From Sulfuricurvum sp. (GTDB taxonomy: Bacteria > Campylobacterota > Campylobacteria > Campylobacterales > Sulfurimonadaceae): 64,000 nucleotides of DNA. The stretch is taken from positions 1-64,000 of the forward strand of contig NZ_JAQTNN010000002.1 of NCBI RefSeq assembly GCF_028713855.1, given 5' to 3'. Under the pieces are notes generated by a model. The model worked only from the letters and a program-made list of their open reading frames with translations, did not search any database and had not been told where the DNA came from. The translations under genes and the position numbers were made by a program. Positions 25,908 through 33,942 of this stretch are shown one piece after another (the stretch's first letter is position 1; each line of letters begins with the position of its first letter).

Positions 25908-27455
25908 TTAGAATTTATAACGGATATACGCGCGGATATCTTGAGCTTTGTCGACGATTTGGCTACCGTAGCCTGCATTTACCGCATCGCTCATACTCAT
26001 AGGAGTACCGGTTGTCGTACCGAAGAAACCATTACTGCCACTATAGTTATAGTTGATATACGTATAACGAAGTTGGAAGGTAAGGATATCATTGACCAAC
26101 GGTTCGGTAAAGTAGAGTTCATAGGCATCTCCGCGTGCGGCGATTTTGGAGCCGATTAGAGTGTCTTCACCATAGGTGATCGGACGCCAATATTGGCTGC
26201 CGTGATTAAACTCGACTCCCCATCGTCCCTCATCGCTGATAAGCGATGGGAACTGTGTACCGATCCAGTAGCTGTAACCGGTTTGACTTTCAAGTGATCC
26301 GAGCATCCCTTGTCCCCCGGCATACGGATCAGTTTTTGACATTGCACCGCTGACGAAGATCATTGAATCATCCAAAAACTCGCTCCATCCATCTCCGATA
26401 CCGTTGACCATGGCAAATGCAGTTGCTGTGTGTAATCCCCCAACCGTAGTCATACCCAACGCAGGGTCAGTCGGATCGACCATATCGATCAGATTGTTAG
26501 CGTAGGTATATTGAAAGCCGCTGCTGTATTGTTTATCATCATAAGGGACGACGATAATGCCGACCATATCAACGTTATTGGTTTGTAAATCGGAGCTGGT
26601 TGCATAAGGCGCAGCATTAAATCGAGGTTCCGCATTGCTCATCCCACGTCCGGCACAAAGTTTAAAATATGATCCGGTAAGTCCGGTAAGCTCTTCGGTT
26701 CCGAATTTCGCACTGGCTCCGTCAAACTCAACGTTTACGGTGTGTGCCAGCGGAGAAGAAGCTTTGACGTCGTCACGGAAGTTGATGAGGTGTCCCTCGG
26801 TGGATGGGCGGCGTCCTAGACTGAATGTCCATGGAATATCGAGTCCTGCAAGTTCATCCTCGGTATAGAAAAAATAGGCTGAACGGACACGTAACGTATC
26901 ATCGTGCGCAGACTCACTACTAACCCAGTCAAATCCGTCATAGGCACTTAATGAGCCATCCGGAGATTTGGCACGGTCTCCAAAAGTTTTATTGTATGCC
27001 AACTGGCCGACAAAACTGAGTTTCTTCGTCGCGGCATAACTCATGTTAAGCCACAAACGGTTGCTGAGAAGGGCATCATTTTTCTGTTTGCTTCCATCCG
27101 CCATGGTGTAGTGAAGATTGTCAACACTGGTACGGAGGTCAACACCGAATTTCAGGTTGTTGCCGTTCGTTTTTTTGTTTAGATTGCTGAGCTCATCTTG
27201 GATGTCTTCAAGTGTTTTGGCAATATCTTTAGGTTCATCGGCAGAGGTAATCTCTACTTTTGTGCTGCTTTTTTCAACCATCGGAGCTTTGGCAATTGAT
27301 TGTGCTTTTTCTGTTTTGAGAGCATTGAGCTCAGCTTTGAGCGCTGCCATCTCTTTTTCCATTTTATCAAACCGTTGCATTAACGTTTCGTCCGCAAACG
27401 CGTTTGTGGTGAGTAACGCGGCAGTGATAACTGAACCTATGATTCGTTGTCTCAT
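25908..27455 (-). CDS. Outer-membrane porin-like protein (DUF3373 type)
   Basis: 515 residues. A signal peptide ends at TTNAFADE; a coiled-coil follows (about 20-105: LMQRFDKMEKEMAALKAELNALK and a second heptad run), then a long beta-barrel-like region ending in the aromatic C-terminal residue of outer-membrane proteins (AYIRYKF). The coiled coil plus barrel layout fits the DUF3373 proteins common in Campylobacterota. It probably forms a trimeric or anchored porin; the transported substrate is unknown. GGAG site before the ATG. Confidence 0.8.
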   Translation of the reverse strand: MRQRIIGSVITAALLTTNAFADETLMQRFDKMEKEMAALKAELNALKTEKAQSIAKAPMVEKSSTKVEITSADEPKDIAKTLEDIQDELSNLNKKTNGNNLKFGVDLRTSVDNLHYTMADGSKQKNDALLSNRLWLNMSYAATKKLSFVGQLAYNKTFGDRAKSPDGSLSAYDGFDWVSSESAHDDTLRVRSAYFFYTEDELAGLDIPWTFSLGRRPSTEGHLINFRDDVKASSPLAHTVNVEFDGASAKFGTEELTGLTGSYFKLCAGRGMSNAEPRFNAAPYATSSDLQTNNVDMVGIIVVPYDDKQYSSGFQYTYANNLIDMVDPTDPALGMTTVGGLHTATAFAMVNGIGDGWSEFLDDSMIFVSGAMSKTDPYAGGQGMLGSLESQTGYSYWIGTQFPSLISDEGRWGVEFNHGSQYWRPITYGEDTLIGSKIAARGDAYELYFTEPLVNDILTFQLRYTYINYNYSGSNGFFGTTTGTPMSMSDAVNAGYGSQIVDKAQDIRAYIRYKF

Positions 27456-27471
27456 TATTTCTCCTTATTTT

Positions 27472-27485
27472 AATGCACATGCATT
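27472..27485. promoter_or_regulatory. Dyad AATGCA-CA-TGCATT in the porin leader
   Basis: A perfect 6+2+6 inverted repeat 17-30 bases upstream of the porin ATG and about 16 bases downstream of the expected transcription start. Its position suits a repressor roadblock or an RNA control element. The binding protein is unknown. Confidence 0.35.
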
Positions 27486-27507
27486 GTTGGGCCTGATATT
27501 AACAAAA

Positions 27508-27513
27508 ATTATA
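27508..27513 (-). promoter_or_regulatory. Porin promoter (-10 box)
   Basis: TATAAT on the minus strand, 52 bases before the porin ATG, in an AT-rich block. Confidence 0.45.
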
Positions 27514-27603
27514 TAAAAGTAATTTGAATAGTGCTATTTTGTGTGATAAAAACGTGACAGAAGCGACAACATTAAACACAGCTAAAATTAAGTGCTGTTT
27601 CAG

Positions 27604-27609
27604 TATAAT
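27604..27609 (+). promoter_or_regulatory. rpsB-tsf promoter (-10 box)
   Basis: TATAAT preceded by CAG, 150 bases before the rpsB ATG. The implied leader of about 145 bases is long for this genome. Confidence 0.55.
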
Positions 27610-27681
27610 CCGCCCGATTTTCTCTCCTCATTTTATGACGTAAGAAAAAAATCGCAAGCGAATCGTGCTGTTCTCGTGCAT

Positions 27682-27696
27682 CCGATGTCTCATCGG
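27682..27696 (+). promoter_or_regulatory. Stem-loop in the rpsB leader
   Basis: CCGATG-TCT-CATCGG hairpin in the long 5' leader of rpsB-tsf. S2 is known in Escherichia coli to repress its own mRNA through the leader; whether this stem serves that purpose here is inference. Confidence 0.35.
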
Positions 27697-27759
27697 CTCT
27701 GTTTGCGCTCGCCCAAGTAAACGAATGAACAAAAAAATACATTAACACAGGAGCCACTT

Positions 27760-28539
27760 ATGGTAACTATGAAAGACCTTTTGGAATGCGGTGTACACTT
27801 TGGTCACCAAACACGTCGTTGGAATCCGAAAATGAAAAAATACATTTTCGGTGTTCGTAAAAACATTTACATCATCGATCTTCAAAAAACATTGCGTTAT
27901 TTCCGCAATGCGTATCAGCAAGTTGTTGATGCTGCGGCTGAAGGTAAAACAGTTCTTTTCGTAGGAACCAAAAAACAAGCTCGCGTTGCGATCCGTGATG
28001 CAGCTGAAAAATGTGGCATGCCATACGTTGACAACCGCTGGTTGGGTGGAATGTTGACAAACTTCCCGACTATCCAAAAATCAATTCGTAAACTTGATAT
28101 CATCGAAGAGATGCAAGCAAACGGACAAATCAACCTTTTGACTAAAAAAGAAGCGTTGATGATGGATCGCCAAAAAGATAAATTGATTGCATACCTTGGT
28201 GGTATCCGTCACATGAAAACATTGCCTGATTTGATGTTCGTTATCGATGCGGTAAAAGAACACATCGCAGTTCAAGAAGCGCGTAATCTCGGTATTCGCG
28301 TTGTTGCACCACTTGATACTAACTGTGACCCGGACGTTATCGACATTCCAATCCCTGGAAATGACGATGCGATCCGTTCTATCCAACTTTTCTGTAAAGA
28401 AATGGCGGAAGCGATCAATGAAGGTAAAGCACTTCGCAACGGCGGAAACGACGAAGCGGTAGCAGAAGAAGAAGTTGCATCTGAAGTAGCAGTTGAAGCG
28501 GCTAGCGAAGAAGTAGCAGTAGTAGCAGAGGAAGCGTAA
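27760..28539 (+). CDS. rpsB: 30S ribosomal protein S2
   Basis: 259 residues. The N-terminal [28 protein letters not shown] is the S2 signature, and [17 protein letters not shown] and PLDTNCDPD follow. S2 joins the 30S subunit late and is needed with S1 for mRNA binding. The C-terminal 30 residues are a Glu/Ala/Val-rich acidic tail. A GGAG site precedes the ATG. tsf follows after 2 bases. Confidence 0.98.
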   Translation: MVTMKDLLECGVHFGHQTRRWNPKMKKYIFGVRKNIYIIDLQKTLRYFRNAYQQVVDAAAEGKTVLFVGTKKQARVAIRDAAEKCGMPYVDNRWLGGMLTNFPTIQKSIRKLDIIEEMQANGQINLLTKKEALMMDRQKDKLIAYLGGIRHMKTLPDLMFVIDAVKEHIAVQEARNLGIRVVAPLDTNCDPDVIDIPIPGNDDAIRSIQLFCKEMAEAINEGKALRNGGNDEAVAEEEVASEVAVEAASEEVAVVAEEA

Positions 28540-28541
28540 TC

Positions 28542-29609
28542 ATGGCAGAAGTTACAGCAGCGATGGTAAAAGACCTCCGCGCGGCGACTGATGCGCCGAT
28601 GATGGATTGTAAAAAAGCCCTCACTGAGTGTGATGGCGACATGGAAAAAGCAAAAGAATTTTTGCGTGACCGTGGTATGGCGCAAACCGCTAAAAAAGCG
28701 GATCGCGTAGCAGCTGAGGGACTTTTGGGTCTTAAAGTTTCTGAAACGTTTGCGTCAGCTTCTTTGGTAGAAGTTAACTCGGAAACTGACTTCGTTGCGA
28801 AAAACGACGGGTTCATCGCTCTTGTCGGAAACACTGCTGCTCACGTATTTACTACGGGTGTTAGCACGGTTGAAGAGTTGAACGAAACATCGTATGAAAC
28901 AGGTACATTTTCTGAATATTTCACAGCTCAAGTAGCACGTATCGGTGAAAAAATCGTAACACGTCGTTTTGTAACCCTCAATGCGGGTGAAAATGGATGT
29001 GTCAACGGTTACGTTCACTCAAACGGCCGTGTCGGTGTTCTCGTAGCAGCAACATGTTCGGATGCAAAAGTAGCAGAAGCGCTTGCTCCGATGTTGAAAA
29101 ACATTGCAATGCATGCAGCAGCTATGAAACCGACAACATTGACCTCTAAAGATTTCGATCCTGCATTCGTAGAAGCGGAAACTATCGGTCGTATCGAAGC
29201 GATCAAAACAGAGAACGAAGAGCTAGCGCGTTTGAAAAAACCACTCAAAAACGTTCCTCAATACATCTCAGCATCACAATTGACTCCTGAAGTTATGGCT
29301 GCTGCTGAAGAAGCGATCAAAGCTAAATTGCTCGCTGATGGCAAACCGGAAAAAATCTGGGCAAACATTATCCCGGGATCATTGGCTCGCTTCGTAGCGG
29401 ACAACACAACTTTGGATAAAGAGCTTGCACTTTTGGATCAAAACTACGTTATGGATGATTCTATGACGGTTGCTGAAGCGATTACAAAAGAGGCTGCTAA
29501 ACATGGCGGTACTGCTGAAATCGTCGAATTCGTTAAATACGAAGTCGGAGAAGGTTTAGAGAAAAAAGTTGACAACTTCGCAGAAGAAGTCGCTGCCCAA
29601 ATGGCGTAA
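28542..29609 (+). CDS. tsf: Elongation factor Ts
   Basis: 355 residues, the guanine nucleotide exchange factor of EF-Tu. The N-terminal UBA-like domain ([21 protein letters not shown]) and the Tu-interaction motif [15 protein letters not shown] are clear. It is long relative to the 280-290 residues of Escherichia coli, with an extended core as in other Campylobacterota. Co-transcribed with rpsB; a terminator follows the stop. Confidence 0.98.
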   Translation: MAEVTAAMVKDLRAATDAPMMDCKKALTECDGDMEKAKEFLRDRGMAQTAKKADRVAAEGLLGLKVSETFASASLVEVNSETDFVAKNDGFIALVGNTAAHVFTTGVSTVEELNETSYETGTFSEYFTAQVARIGEKIVTRRFVTLNAGENGCVNGYVHSNGRVGVLVAATCSDAKVAEALAPMLKNIAMHAAAMKPTTLTSKDFDPAFVEAETIGRIEAIKTENEELARLKKPLKNVPQYISASQLTPEVMAAAEEAIKAKLLADGKPEKIWANIIPGSLARFVADNTTLDKELALLDQNYVMDDSMTVAEAITKEAAKHGGTAEIVEFVKYEVGEGLEKKVDNFAEEVAAQMA

Positions 29610-29611
29610 AG

Positions 29612-29631
29612 AAACCTTTCGGTTTATTTTT
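29612..29631 (+). terminator. Rho-independent terminator of rpsB-tsf
   Basis: AAACC-TTTC-GGTTT hairpin followed by ATTTTT, starting 2 bases after the tsf stop codon. Confidence 0.75.
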
Positions 29632-29635
29632 CGTC

Positions 29636-29655
29636 ATTCCCGCTCACGCGGGAAT
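29636..29655. repeat. REP-like palindrome ATTCCCGC-TCAC-GCGGGAAT, copy 3
   Basis: Eight-base arms and a 4-base loop, followed by a pyrimidine-rich run. It shares the TTCCCGC/GCGGGAA arms of the copies at 23305 and 25848 and lies just behind the tsf terminator. Confidence 0.7.
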
Positions 29656-29690
29656 CTTTCTCTTTTTACTCCCCTTAAACATTTTTTCCC

Positions 29691-29696
29691 TATAAT
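29691..29696 (+). promoter_or_regulatory. Promoter of the ABC ATPase gene, possibly leaderless
   Basis: TATAAT ends 6 bases before the ATG at 29703 with only CCCTTT between, so the transcript should begin at or next to the start codon. There is no ribosome-binding site. Confidence 0.5.
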
Positions 29697-29702
29697 CCCT
29701 TT

Positions 29703-30344
29703 ATGACACTACTAAACGCAATTTCTTTATCCCATGCTTTTGATTATCCCCTTTTTGAGGATATTTCCCTTTCCCTCAATGCCGGAGAATCGATTGCTAT
29801 TGTCGGTGTAAGCGGCAGCGGCAAATCAACTCTTATGCATATTCTTTCCTCGCTCTTAACCCCTTTGCAAGGACGTGTAGAACTTTTTGGAAACAATATT
29901 TATCAGCTTGATGATAAAGCATTGGTGAAGTTACGCCGAAATGATTTAGGTATGATTTATCAAAGCCATTACCTGTTTAAAGGGTTTAGCGCTTACGAGA
30001 ATCTCGAAGTGGCAACCCTCCTTTCCGGTGAAGTAATCGATCCGATATTATTAAAACGGCTTGGAATCGATCATGTTATTAATCAAAAAGTGACCGAACT
30101 CTCAGGTGGGCAACAACAGCGTGTCTCAATAGCTCGTGTAATGTCCAAAAAACCTCGCTTGATCTTTGCCGATGAGCCTACGGGAAATCTCGATCATGCA
30201 ACGGCAATGGATGTGATGGAAATCTTTGAAGACTATCTCAAAGAGCATCACGCGGGAATGGTTCTTGTAACGCATGATGAGGCTTTGGCATCACGCTGTA
30301 CCCATATTTATCGTATGCAAAACGGTCTGTTAAAAGAGGTCTGA
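29703..30344 (+). CDS. ABC transporter ATP-binding protein, LolD-like
   Basis: 213 residues. Walker [11 protein letters not shown]-loop IYQSHYLF, signature [14 protein letters not shown], Walker B LIFADEPT and the H-loop VTHD are all intact. The LolD/MacB/FtsE subfamily is indicated by the length and the DLGMIYQ region. LolD extracts lipoproteins from the inner membrane with LolC/E, but no permease gene is adjacent, so the partner is open. The same gene sits between tsf and fliR in Campylobacter as I recall it. Confidence 0.88.
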   Translation: MTLLNAISLSHAFDYPLFEDISLSLNAGESIAIVGVSGSGKSTLMHILSSLLTPLQGRVELFGNNIYQLDDKALVKLRRNDLGMIYQSHYLFKGFSAYENLEVATLLSGEVIDPILLKRLGIDHVINQKVTELSGGQQQRVSIARVMSKKPRLIFADEPTGNLDHATAMDVMEIFEDYLKEHHAGMVLVTHDEALASRCTHIYRMQNGLLKEV

Positions 30345-30348
30345 GAGT

Positions 30349-31113
30349 ATGGAATGGGCACAAATATTTAGCGAGGGGAGAACCATCGCTTTTATTTTGT
30401 TATTTACCCGTTTTAGCTCTTTATTCATGGCTGTTCCAATATTCTCTCATGCAAATATTCCTATCTCGATCAAAGCGGCAATGGCTTTTTTCTTTACTAT
30501 CGTTTTTTTTGGTGCCGTCCCCCCGCTAAATATTCCTACTGATGCTTTGAGTTTGACGGTCGCCATATTAGGTGAAATGCTTTTTGGACTTGCCGTCGGT
30601 ACAGTGCTACAGTTGGCGTATAATGTTATTACGTTTGCAGGGGGTCAGATATCCTTTATGATGGGGTTCTCACTCGCATCCGCGATTGATCCGCAGTCGG
30701 GAGTTTCGATGCCGATTATCAATCAGTTTTTATCGTTAATGGCATTGATGATTTTACTCGTATTTGATCTGCACCATTGGATACTTCTGTATGCCTCAGC
30801 CTCGATTGCAGCGGTTCCGTTGGGGGGCTTTATGGTGACTCCGTCATTGTTTAAATACATCATGCATGCTATGGCTAACATGTTTGTAGTCGGGTTTATG
30901 ATCGCTTTTCCGATTACCGCATTGTCGATGTTGGCCGATGTCATTTTCGGCATGCTGATGAAAACAATGCCGCAATTTAATCTTCTCGTTATCGGGATGC
31001 CGATCAAAATTGCGGTTTCGTTTCTTGTATTGATGGCGACACTTGGGGCGACACTAATGATTGTTACCGCGCAGACTCAGGATGCGTATAATTTTCTTGA
31101 AAAGCTATTCTAA
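30349..31113 (+). CDS. fliR: Flagellar biosynthesis protein FliR
   Basis: 254 residues with about six membrane segments. FliR is part of the FliPQR core of the flagellar type III export gate in the inner membrane. The N-terminal ILLFTRFSSLFMAVPIF and the central GQISFMMGFSLASAIDPQSG are family signatures. It begins 4 bases after the ABC gene and overlaps the end of the convergent PLD-like gene by 9 bases. Confidence 0.95.
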   Translation: MEWAQIFSEGRTIAFILLFTRFSSLFMAVPIFSHANIPISIKAAMAFFFTIVFFGAVPPLNIPTDALSLTVAILGEMLFGLAVGTVLQLAYNVITFAGGQISFMMGFSLASAIDPQSGVSMPIINQFLSLMALMILLVFDLHHWILLYASASIAAVPLGGFMVTPSLFKYIMHAMANMFVVGFMIAFPITALSMLADVIFGMLMKTMPQFNLLVIGMPIKIAVSFLVLMATLGATLMIVTAQTQDAYNFLEKLF

Positions 31114-31587
31114 GTAGGGTTTGGAATCCGTATAGAGTAGTTTGAGAGAGTGTCGGACCGATTCGATCTCTTGAACATCATCACTGCATCGGATACGGGA
31201 ACGGGTAGATGTTGAACGTTCTTCATCGATCGAGCCGGGAAGAGTACAGACAAGGGTATTATCGACAAGGATAATGCTTGTATCAAAAGGGTGCGCTGTG
31301 TATCGGTGGAGCGTGATCCGTTCATACTGAACCATTGAAAGCGGGTCGTTTTGGAGATTACACAGGATCATTGTGACGTTACTGCCATGCTTGGCTGCTT
31401 GTAAAAGCCCTTTTTTCAATTCGGAGTGATTAAATGAGGGGGCAGCAATAACGATTTGTTTCGATCCCTTTTTGAATGATTGATTCAATTGATGAACAAA
31501 ACGGGTTTGGTGATCAGGTAGAATATAAATAGTTTCCCCGCTGTATAGGAGGGTAACGGTAAAAAGAAGTCCAAGAAGTTTTATCAT
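31105..31587 (-). CDS. Secreted PLD-like protein, degenerate
   Basis: 160 residues with an N-terminal signal-like segment ending near LLYSGET. The middle (KQIVIAAPSFNHSELKKGLLQAAKHGSNVTMIL) matches the phospholipase D-like fold of the Nuc/cardiolipin-synthase type. The catalytic HxKxxxxD is not preserved: the equivalent site reads HPFDTSIILVDN, lacking the Lys. It may be a non-catalytic binding domain. It interrupts the otherwise conserved fliR-acidic protein order on the opposite strand. Confidence 0.55.
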   Translation of the reverse strand: MIKLLGLLFTVTLLYSGETIYILPDHQTRFVHQLNQSFKKGSKQIVIAAPSFNHSELKKGLLQAAKHGSNVTMILCNLQNDPLSMVQYERITLHRYTAHPFDTSIILVDNTLVCTLPGSIDEERSTSTRSRIRCSDDVQEIESVRHSLKLLYTDSKPYLE

Positions 31588-31603
31588 TTAATTTTTTTTT
31601 AGT

Positions 31604-31613
31604 TACAATGATA
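31604..31613. promoter_or_regulatory. Overlapping divergent -10 boxes
   Basis: On the plus strand TACAAT (31604-31609) for the acidic receiver gene; on the minus strand TATCAT (31608-31613) for the PLD-like gene. The two boxes overlap by two bases, so transcription in the two directions may exclude each other. Confidence 0.35.
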
Positions 31614-31663
31614 CCATGAAGCTTTTGAGAGAACAAGAGCGAGTAAAAGGGGTCCCAGCAATC

Positions 31664-32980
31664 ATGAAAATTTTGCTTTTTAACGATAATCCGGTTGTCC
31701 GAAAACTGGTGGCTCTCAGTGCACAGAAAACGAAAGACGATTTGAGTGTTATTTGGTCAGTGGATGAAGTCGAAGAGAGCGGATATGATTTGCTCATTGT
31801 TGATGATGCTCTTTACAGTGATGAGATGTTTTCATCGTTAAAAGAATTGGTCACTTTTAAAAGTACTTTACTAATGGCAACCCGTGGAAAAGCGATTCCG
31901 GCAGGGTTTGATAATGTTATCAACAAACCGTTTCTTCCGACCGATCTGGTTGATATGTTTATCCAAATCGAGAAAAAGTTTTCAGATAACCCTACAATAC
32001 CGGAAGTTGTTTTCGCTGAAACTCCGATTGAAGAAGAAAAACCGGCCTATGCCATCAATCTTGAAGAGACGCTTCCGGATTTGGGACCGGAGGATCTAAA
32101 TACTTTTGAATCCTTTGATTTAGAAGGACTGGACGATCTTACCGAGGGGTTGGAAATGGATGAGGATCTTGATTTGGATAATTTTGAGGATGCGATCCCT
32201 GAAACGGCTATTCTGGACAAAGAAGAGGTTCAAGAAGTTCAAGGATTATTGGATGACACTGAAAATGATGATTGGGATTTGGAAGATGAGATTGAACTAA
32301 GCGGGATTGATGAGGCCGAAGAGGTTGATCTAAGCAAAGATGATGATATTGAAATCTCGAATCCAATCAGCTCATCTGCCTCACCTGCCGAAACGCTAGG
32401 AGATGAGTTTGATTTTGACGACGAACTTATTTCAGGATTTGAAGAAGAGGATACCGACAGTGAAGCGACACTGCCGGAAATGGATGCAGAAGACCTCCTT
32501 TTAGGGGATGAAGAATTGGGTGCTTTAGAATCAGAAATTCAAAATGCGGTTAATACTCTGGAAGCGGATACGTTGGATCAGGAGTTAGAGCCTGAAGATT
32601 TTGATATGCAGCTTGATGATAGTTTCCTCGAAGAGTTGAAACTTCCAGATATGGAAGATGACAATTCTTTTAGCGGAGTGGATGATTTGGATATGCTCGA
32701 TGAACGTGAACTTAAACTTGCTATTGGGGAAGAGGTAGAGGATGAGCCTGAGCCTGATGTAGAAGTTGATCTCCTTAAGGAAGAAGAGGAGATAGCGGAA
32801 GAAGAAGATGCAGATACTCTTATTGTTGAACCTGCGGTAGAAATGGGTCATGAAGTGACCCATGCCGAAGGCGTTGAGGCATTGCAGGCACTTCTAAAAG
32901 CCCTTTCAAACGAAGATGTGGCTAAATCCCTTAAAGGGCTCAATATCAGTATTAACATCAATTTCGGGAATCAACAGTGA
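31664..32980 (+). CDS. Receiver-domain protein with long acidic tail
   Basis: 438 residues from the ATG at 31664 (AAAGGGG upstream); an ATG at 31616 is in frame but would coincide with the expected transcription start. Residues 1-110 form a receiver-like domain: acidic FNDN, phospho-acceptor-like LLIVDDALY, MATRG and INKPFLP. Residues about 120-390 are very rich in Asp and Glu and low in basic residues. The last 45 residues (VEALQALLKAL...LNISININF) look folded. A 'highly acidic protein' occupies the same place before gmk in Campylobacter. Function unknown; a link to flagella is suggested only by fliR. Confidence 0.75.
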   Translation: MKILLFNDNPVVRKLVALSAQKTKDDLSVIWSVDEVEESGYDLLIVDDALYSDEMFSSLKELVTFKSTLLMATRGKAIPAGFDNVINKPFLPTDLVDMFIQIEKKFSDNPTIPEVVFAETPIEEEKPAYAINLEETLPDLGPEDLNTFESFDLEGLDDLTEGLEMDEDLDLDNFEDAIPETAILDKEEVQEVQGLLDDTENDDWDLEDEIELSGIDEAEEVDLSKDDDIEISNPISSSASPAETLGDEFDFDDELISGFEEEDTDSEATLPEMDAEDLLLGDEELGALESEIQNAVNTLEADTLDQELEPEDFDMQLDDSFLEELKLPDMEDDNSFSGVDDLDMLDERELKLAIGEEVEDEPEPDVEVDLLKEEEEIAEEEDADTLIVEPAVEMGHEVTHAEGVEALQALLKALSNEDVAKSLKGLNISININFGNQQ

Positions 32981-33600
32981 ATCGTAGCAGCGGAGCCATA
33001 TTAGTACTCTCAGGGCCAAGCGGAGCAGGGAAAAGTTCATTGATTGCAAAAATCATTGATCAGATTGGACCGACTTACTTTTCGATATCAACGACAACCC
33101 GTCCGATGCGCGAAGGTGAGATTGATGGAGTGCATTATCACTTTGTCAGTGTAGAGGAGTTTAAACGAGAGATCGATGAAGAGATGTTTTTGGAATATGC
33201 GGTAGTTCACGGCAATTATTACGGAACCTCTTTGGGAGCAGTGAAAAAAGCACTTAAAGAGGGTAAGCTTGTTATTTTTGATATCGATGTTCAGGGGCAT
33301 GATGCGGTTCAAAATCGTCTAAGTGATATTACGACCTCCGTATTTATCACCACGCCTACTCTTGAAGAGCTAAAACGCCGTTTACATAGCCGTTCAACAG
33401 ACAGTGAAGAGGTTATTGCCAAACGGGTTGAAATGGCGAAAAGGGAAGTTCAGCGTATCAGTGAGTACGATTTCTTGGTCGTTAATGATCAGTTGGATGA
33501 TGCAGCTGAAGTTCTTGTTTCCATAGCCAAAGCGGCTCGGATGAAAATTCCGACCTTACAGATCAATGAATTCGTCCAATTATGGGAAGCTAACGCGTAA
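32977..33600 (+). CDS. gmk: Guanylate kinase
   Basis: 207 residues, converting GMP to GDP with ATP. The P-loop LSGPSGAGKSSL, the GMP-binding STTTRPMREGEIDGVHYHFV and the EYAVVHGNYYGT segment are all intact. The GTG start overlaps the stop of the acidic protein gene (GTGA), so translation is coupled. A tatA promoter follows its stop. Confidence 0.97.
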   Translation: MNRSSGAILVLSGPSGAGKSSLIAKIIDQIGPTYFSISTTTRPMREGEIDGVHYHFVSVEEFKREIDEEMFLEYAVVHGNYYGTSLGAVKKALKEGKLVIFDIDVQGHDAVQNRLSDITTSVFITTPTLEELKRRLHSRSTDSEEVIAKRVEMAKREVQRISEYDFLVVNDQLDDAAEVLVSIAKAARMKIPTLQINEFVQLWEANA

Positions 33601-33644
33601 GCACGCTTCCAAATCTCATAAGGACTGTTACAGCAAAGCGGCGT

Positions 33645-33650
33645 TATAAT
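33645..33650 (+). promoter_or_regulatory. tatA-argS promoter (-10 box)
   Basis: TATAAT in the context GCGTTATAAT, the same as at trxA, 35 bases upstream of the tatA ATG. Confidence 0.55.
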
Positions 33651-33684
33651 GTTTGCTTAATCTTCCAGTAAAGGAACTACCTCA

Positions 33685-33939
33685 ATGGCAATGCCAAGTG
33701 GATCTGAATTATTACTAATTTTCGGGATAGTCGTATTGCTTTTCGGTGCGAAAAAAATTCCTGATCTCGCAAAAGGTTTGGGTCAAGGGATCCGTAGCTT
33801 TAAAAAAGAGATGAAAGACGATGAAACACCGCCATCAACGACGGCAACATCGACACCGGTAGAAACGCCAAAACAGGTAGAATCTTCTACAGCAACAATC
33901 GTAGAAGCGACTCCTACAGATCACGTTAAACAAGCGTAA
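33685..33939 (+). CDS. tatA: Twin-arginine translocase subunit TatA
   Basis: 84 residues. One membrane helix (about 7-23), then the amphipathic helix [21 protein letters not shown] with the conserved FG and the acidic KEMKDDE, then a Thr/Pro/Glu-rich disordered tail. TatA forms the pore that passes folded proteins across the inner membrane. tatB and tatC are not nearby. AAAGGAA site before the ATG. Confidence 0.95.
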   Translation: MAMPSGSELLLIFGIVVLLFGAKKIPDLAKGLGQGIRSFKKEMKDDETPPSTTATSTPVETPKQVESSTATIVEATPTDHVKQA

Positions 33940-33942
33940 GCA

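Larger units (their letters stand above)
27456..27759. other. 304-base divergent regulatory region, porin and rpsB
   Basis: No gene. From left to right it holds the porin leader with a dyad operator (27472-27485), the porin -10 box (27508-27513, minus), the rpsB -10 box (27604-27609, plus), and a leader of about 145 bases before rpsB with a stem-loop at 27682-27696. A 61-residue minus-strand ORF across it shows no protein-like features. Confidence 0.6.

Noticed and set aside
23305-29655. Repeated GC-rich palindromes as a CRISPR array
   Set aside because: The copies are kilobases apart at the ends of different genes, with no spacers and no cas genes.
31616-31663. Earlier start of the acidic receiver protein at 31616
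   Set aside because: The frame is open, but the ATG coincides with the expected transcription start of the -10 box at 31604-31609, and the receiver fold begins at the ATG at 31664.
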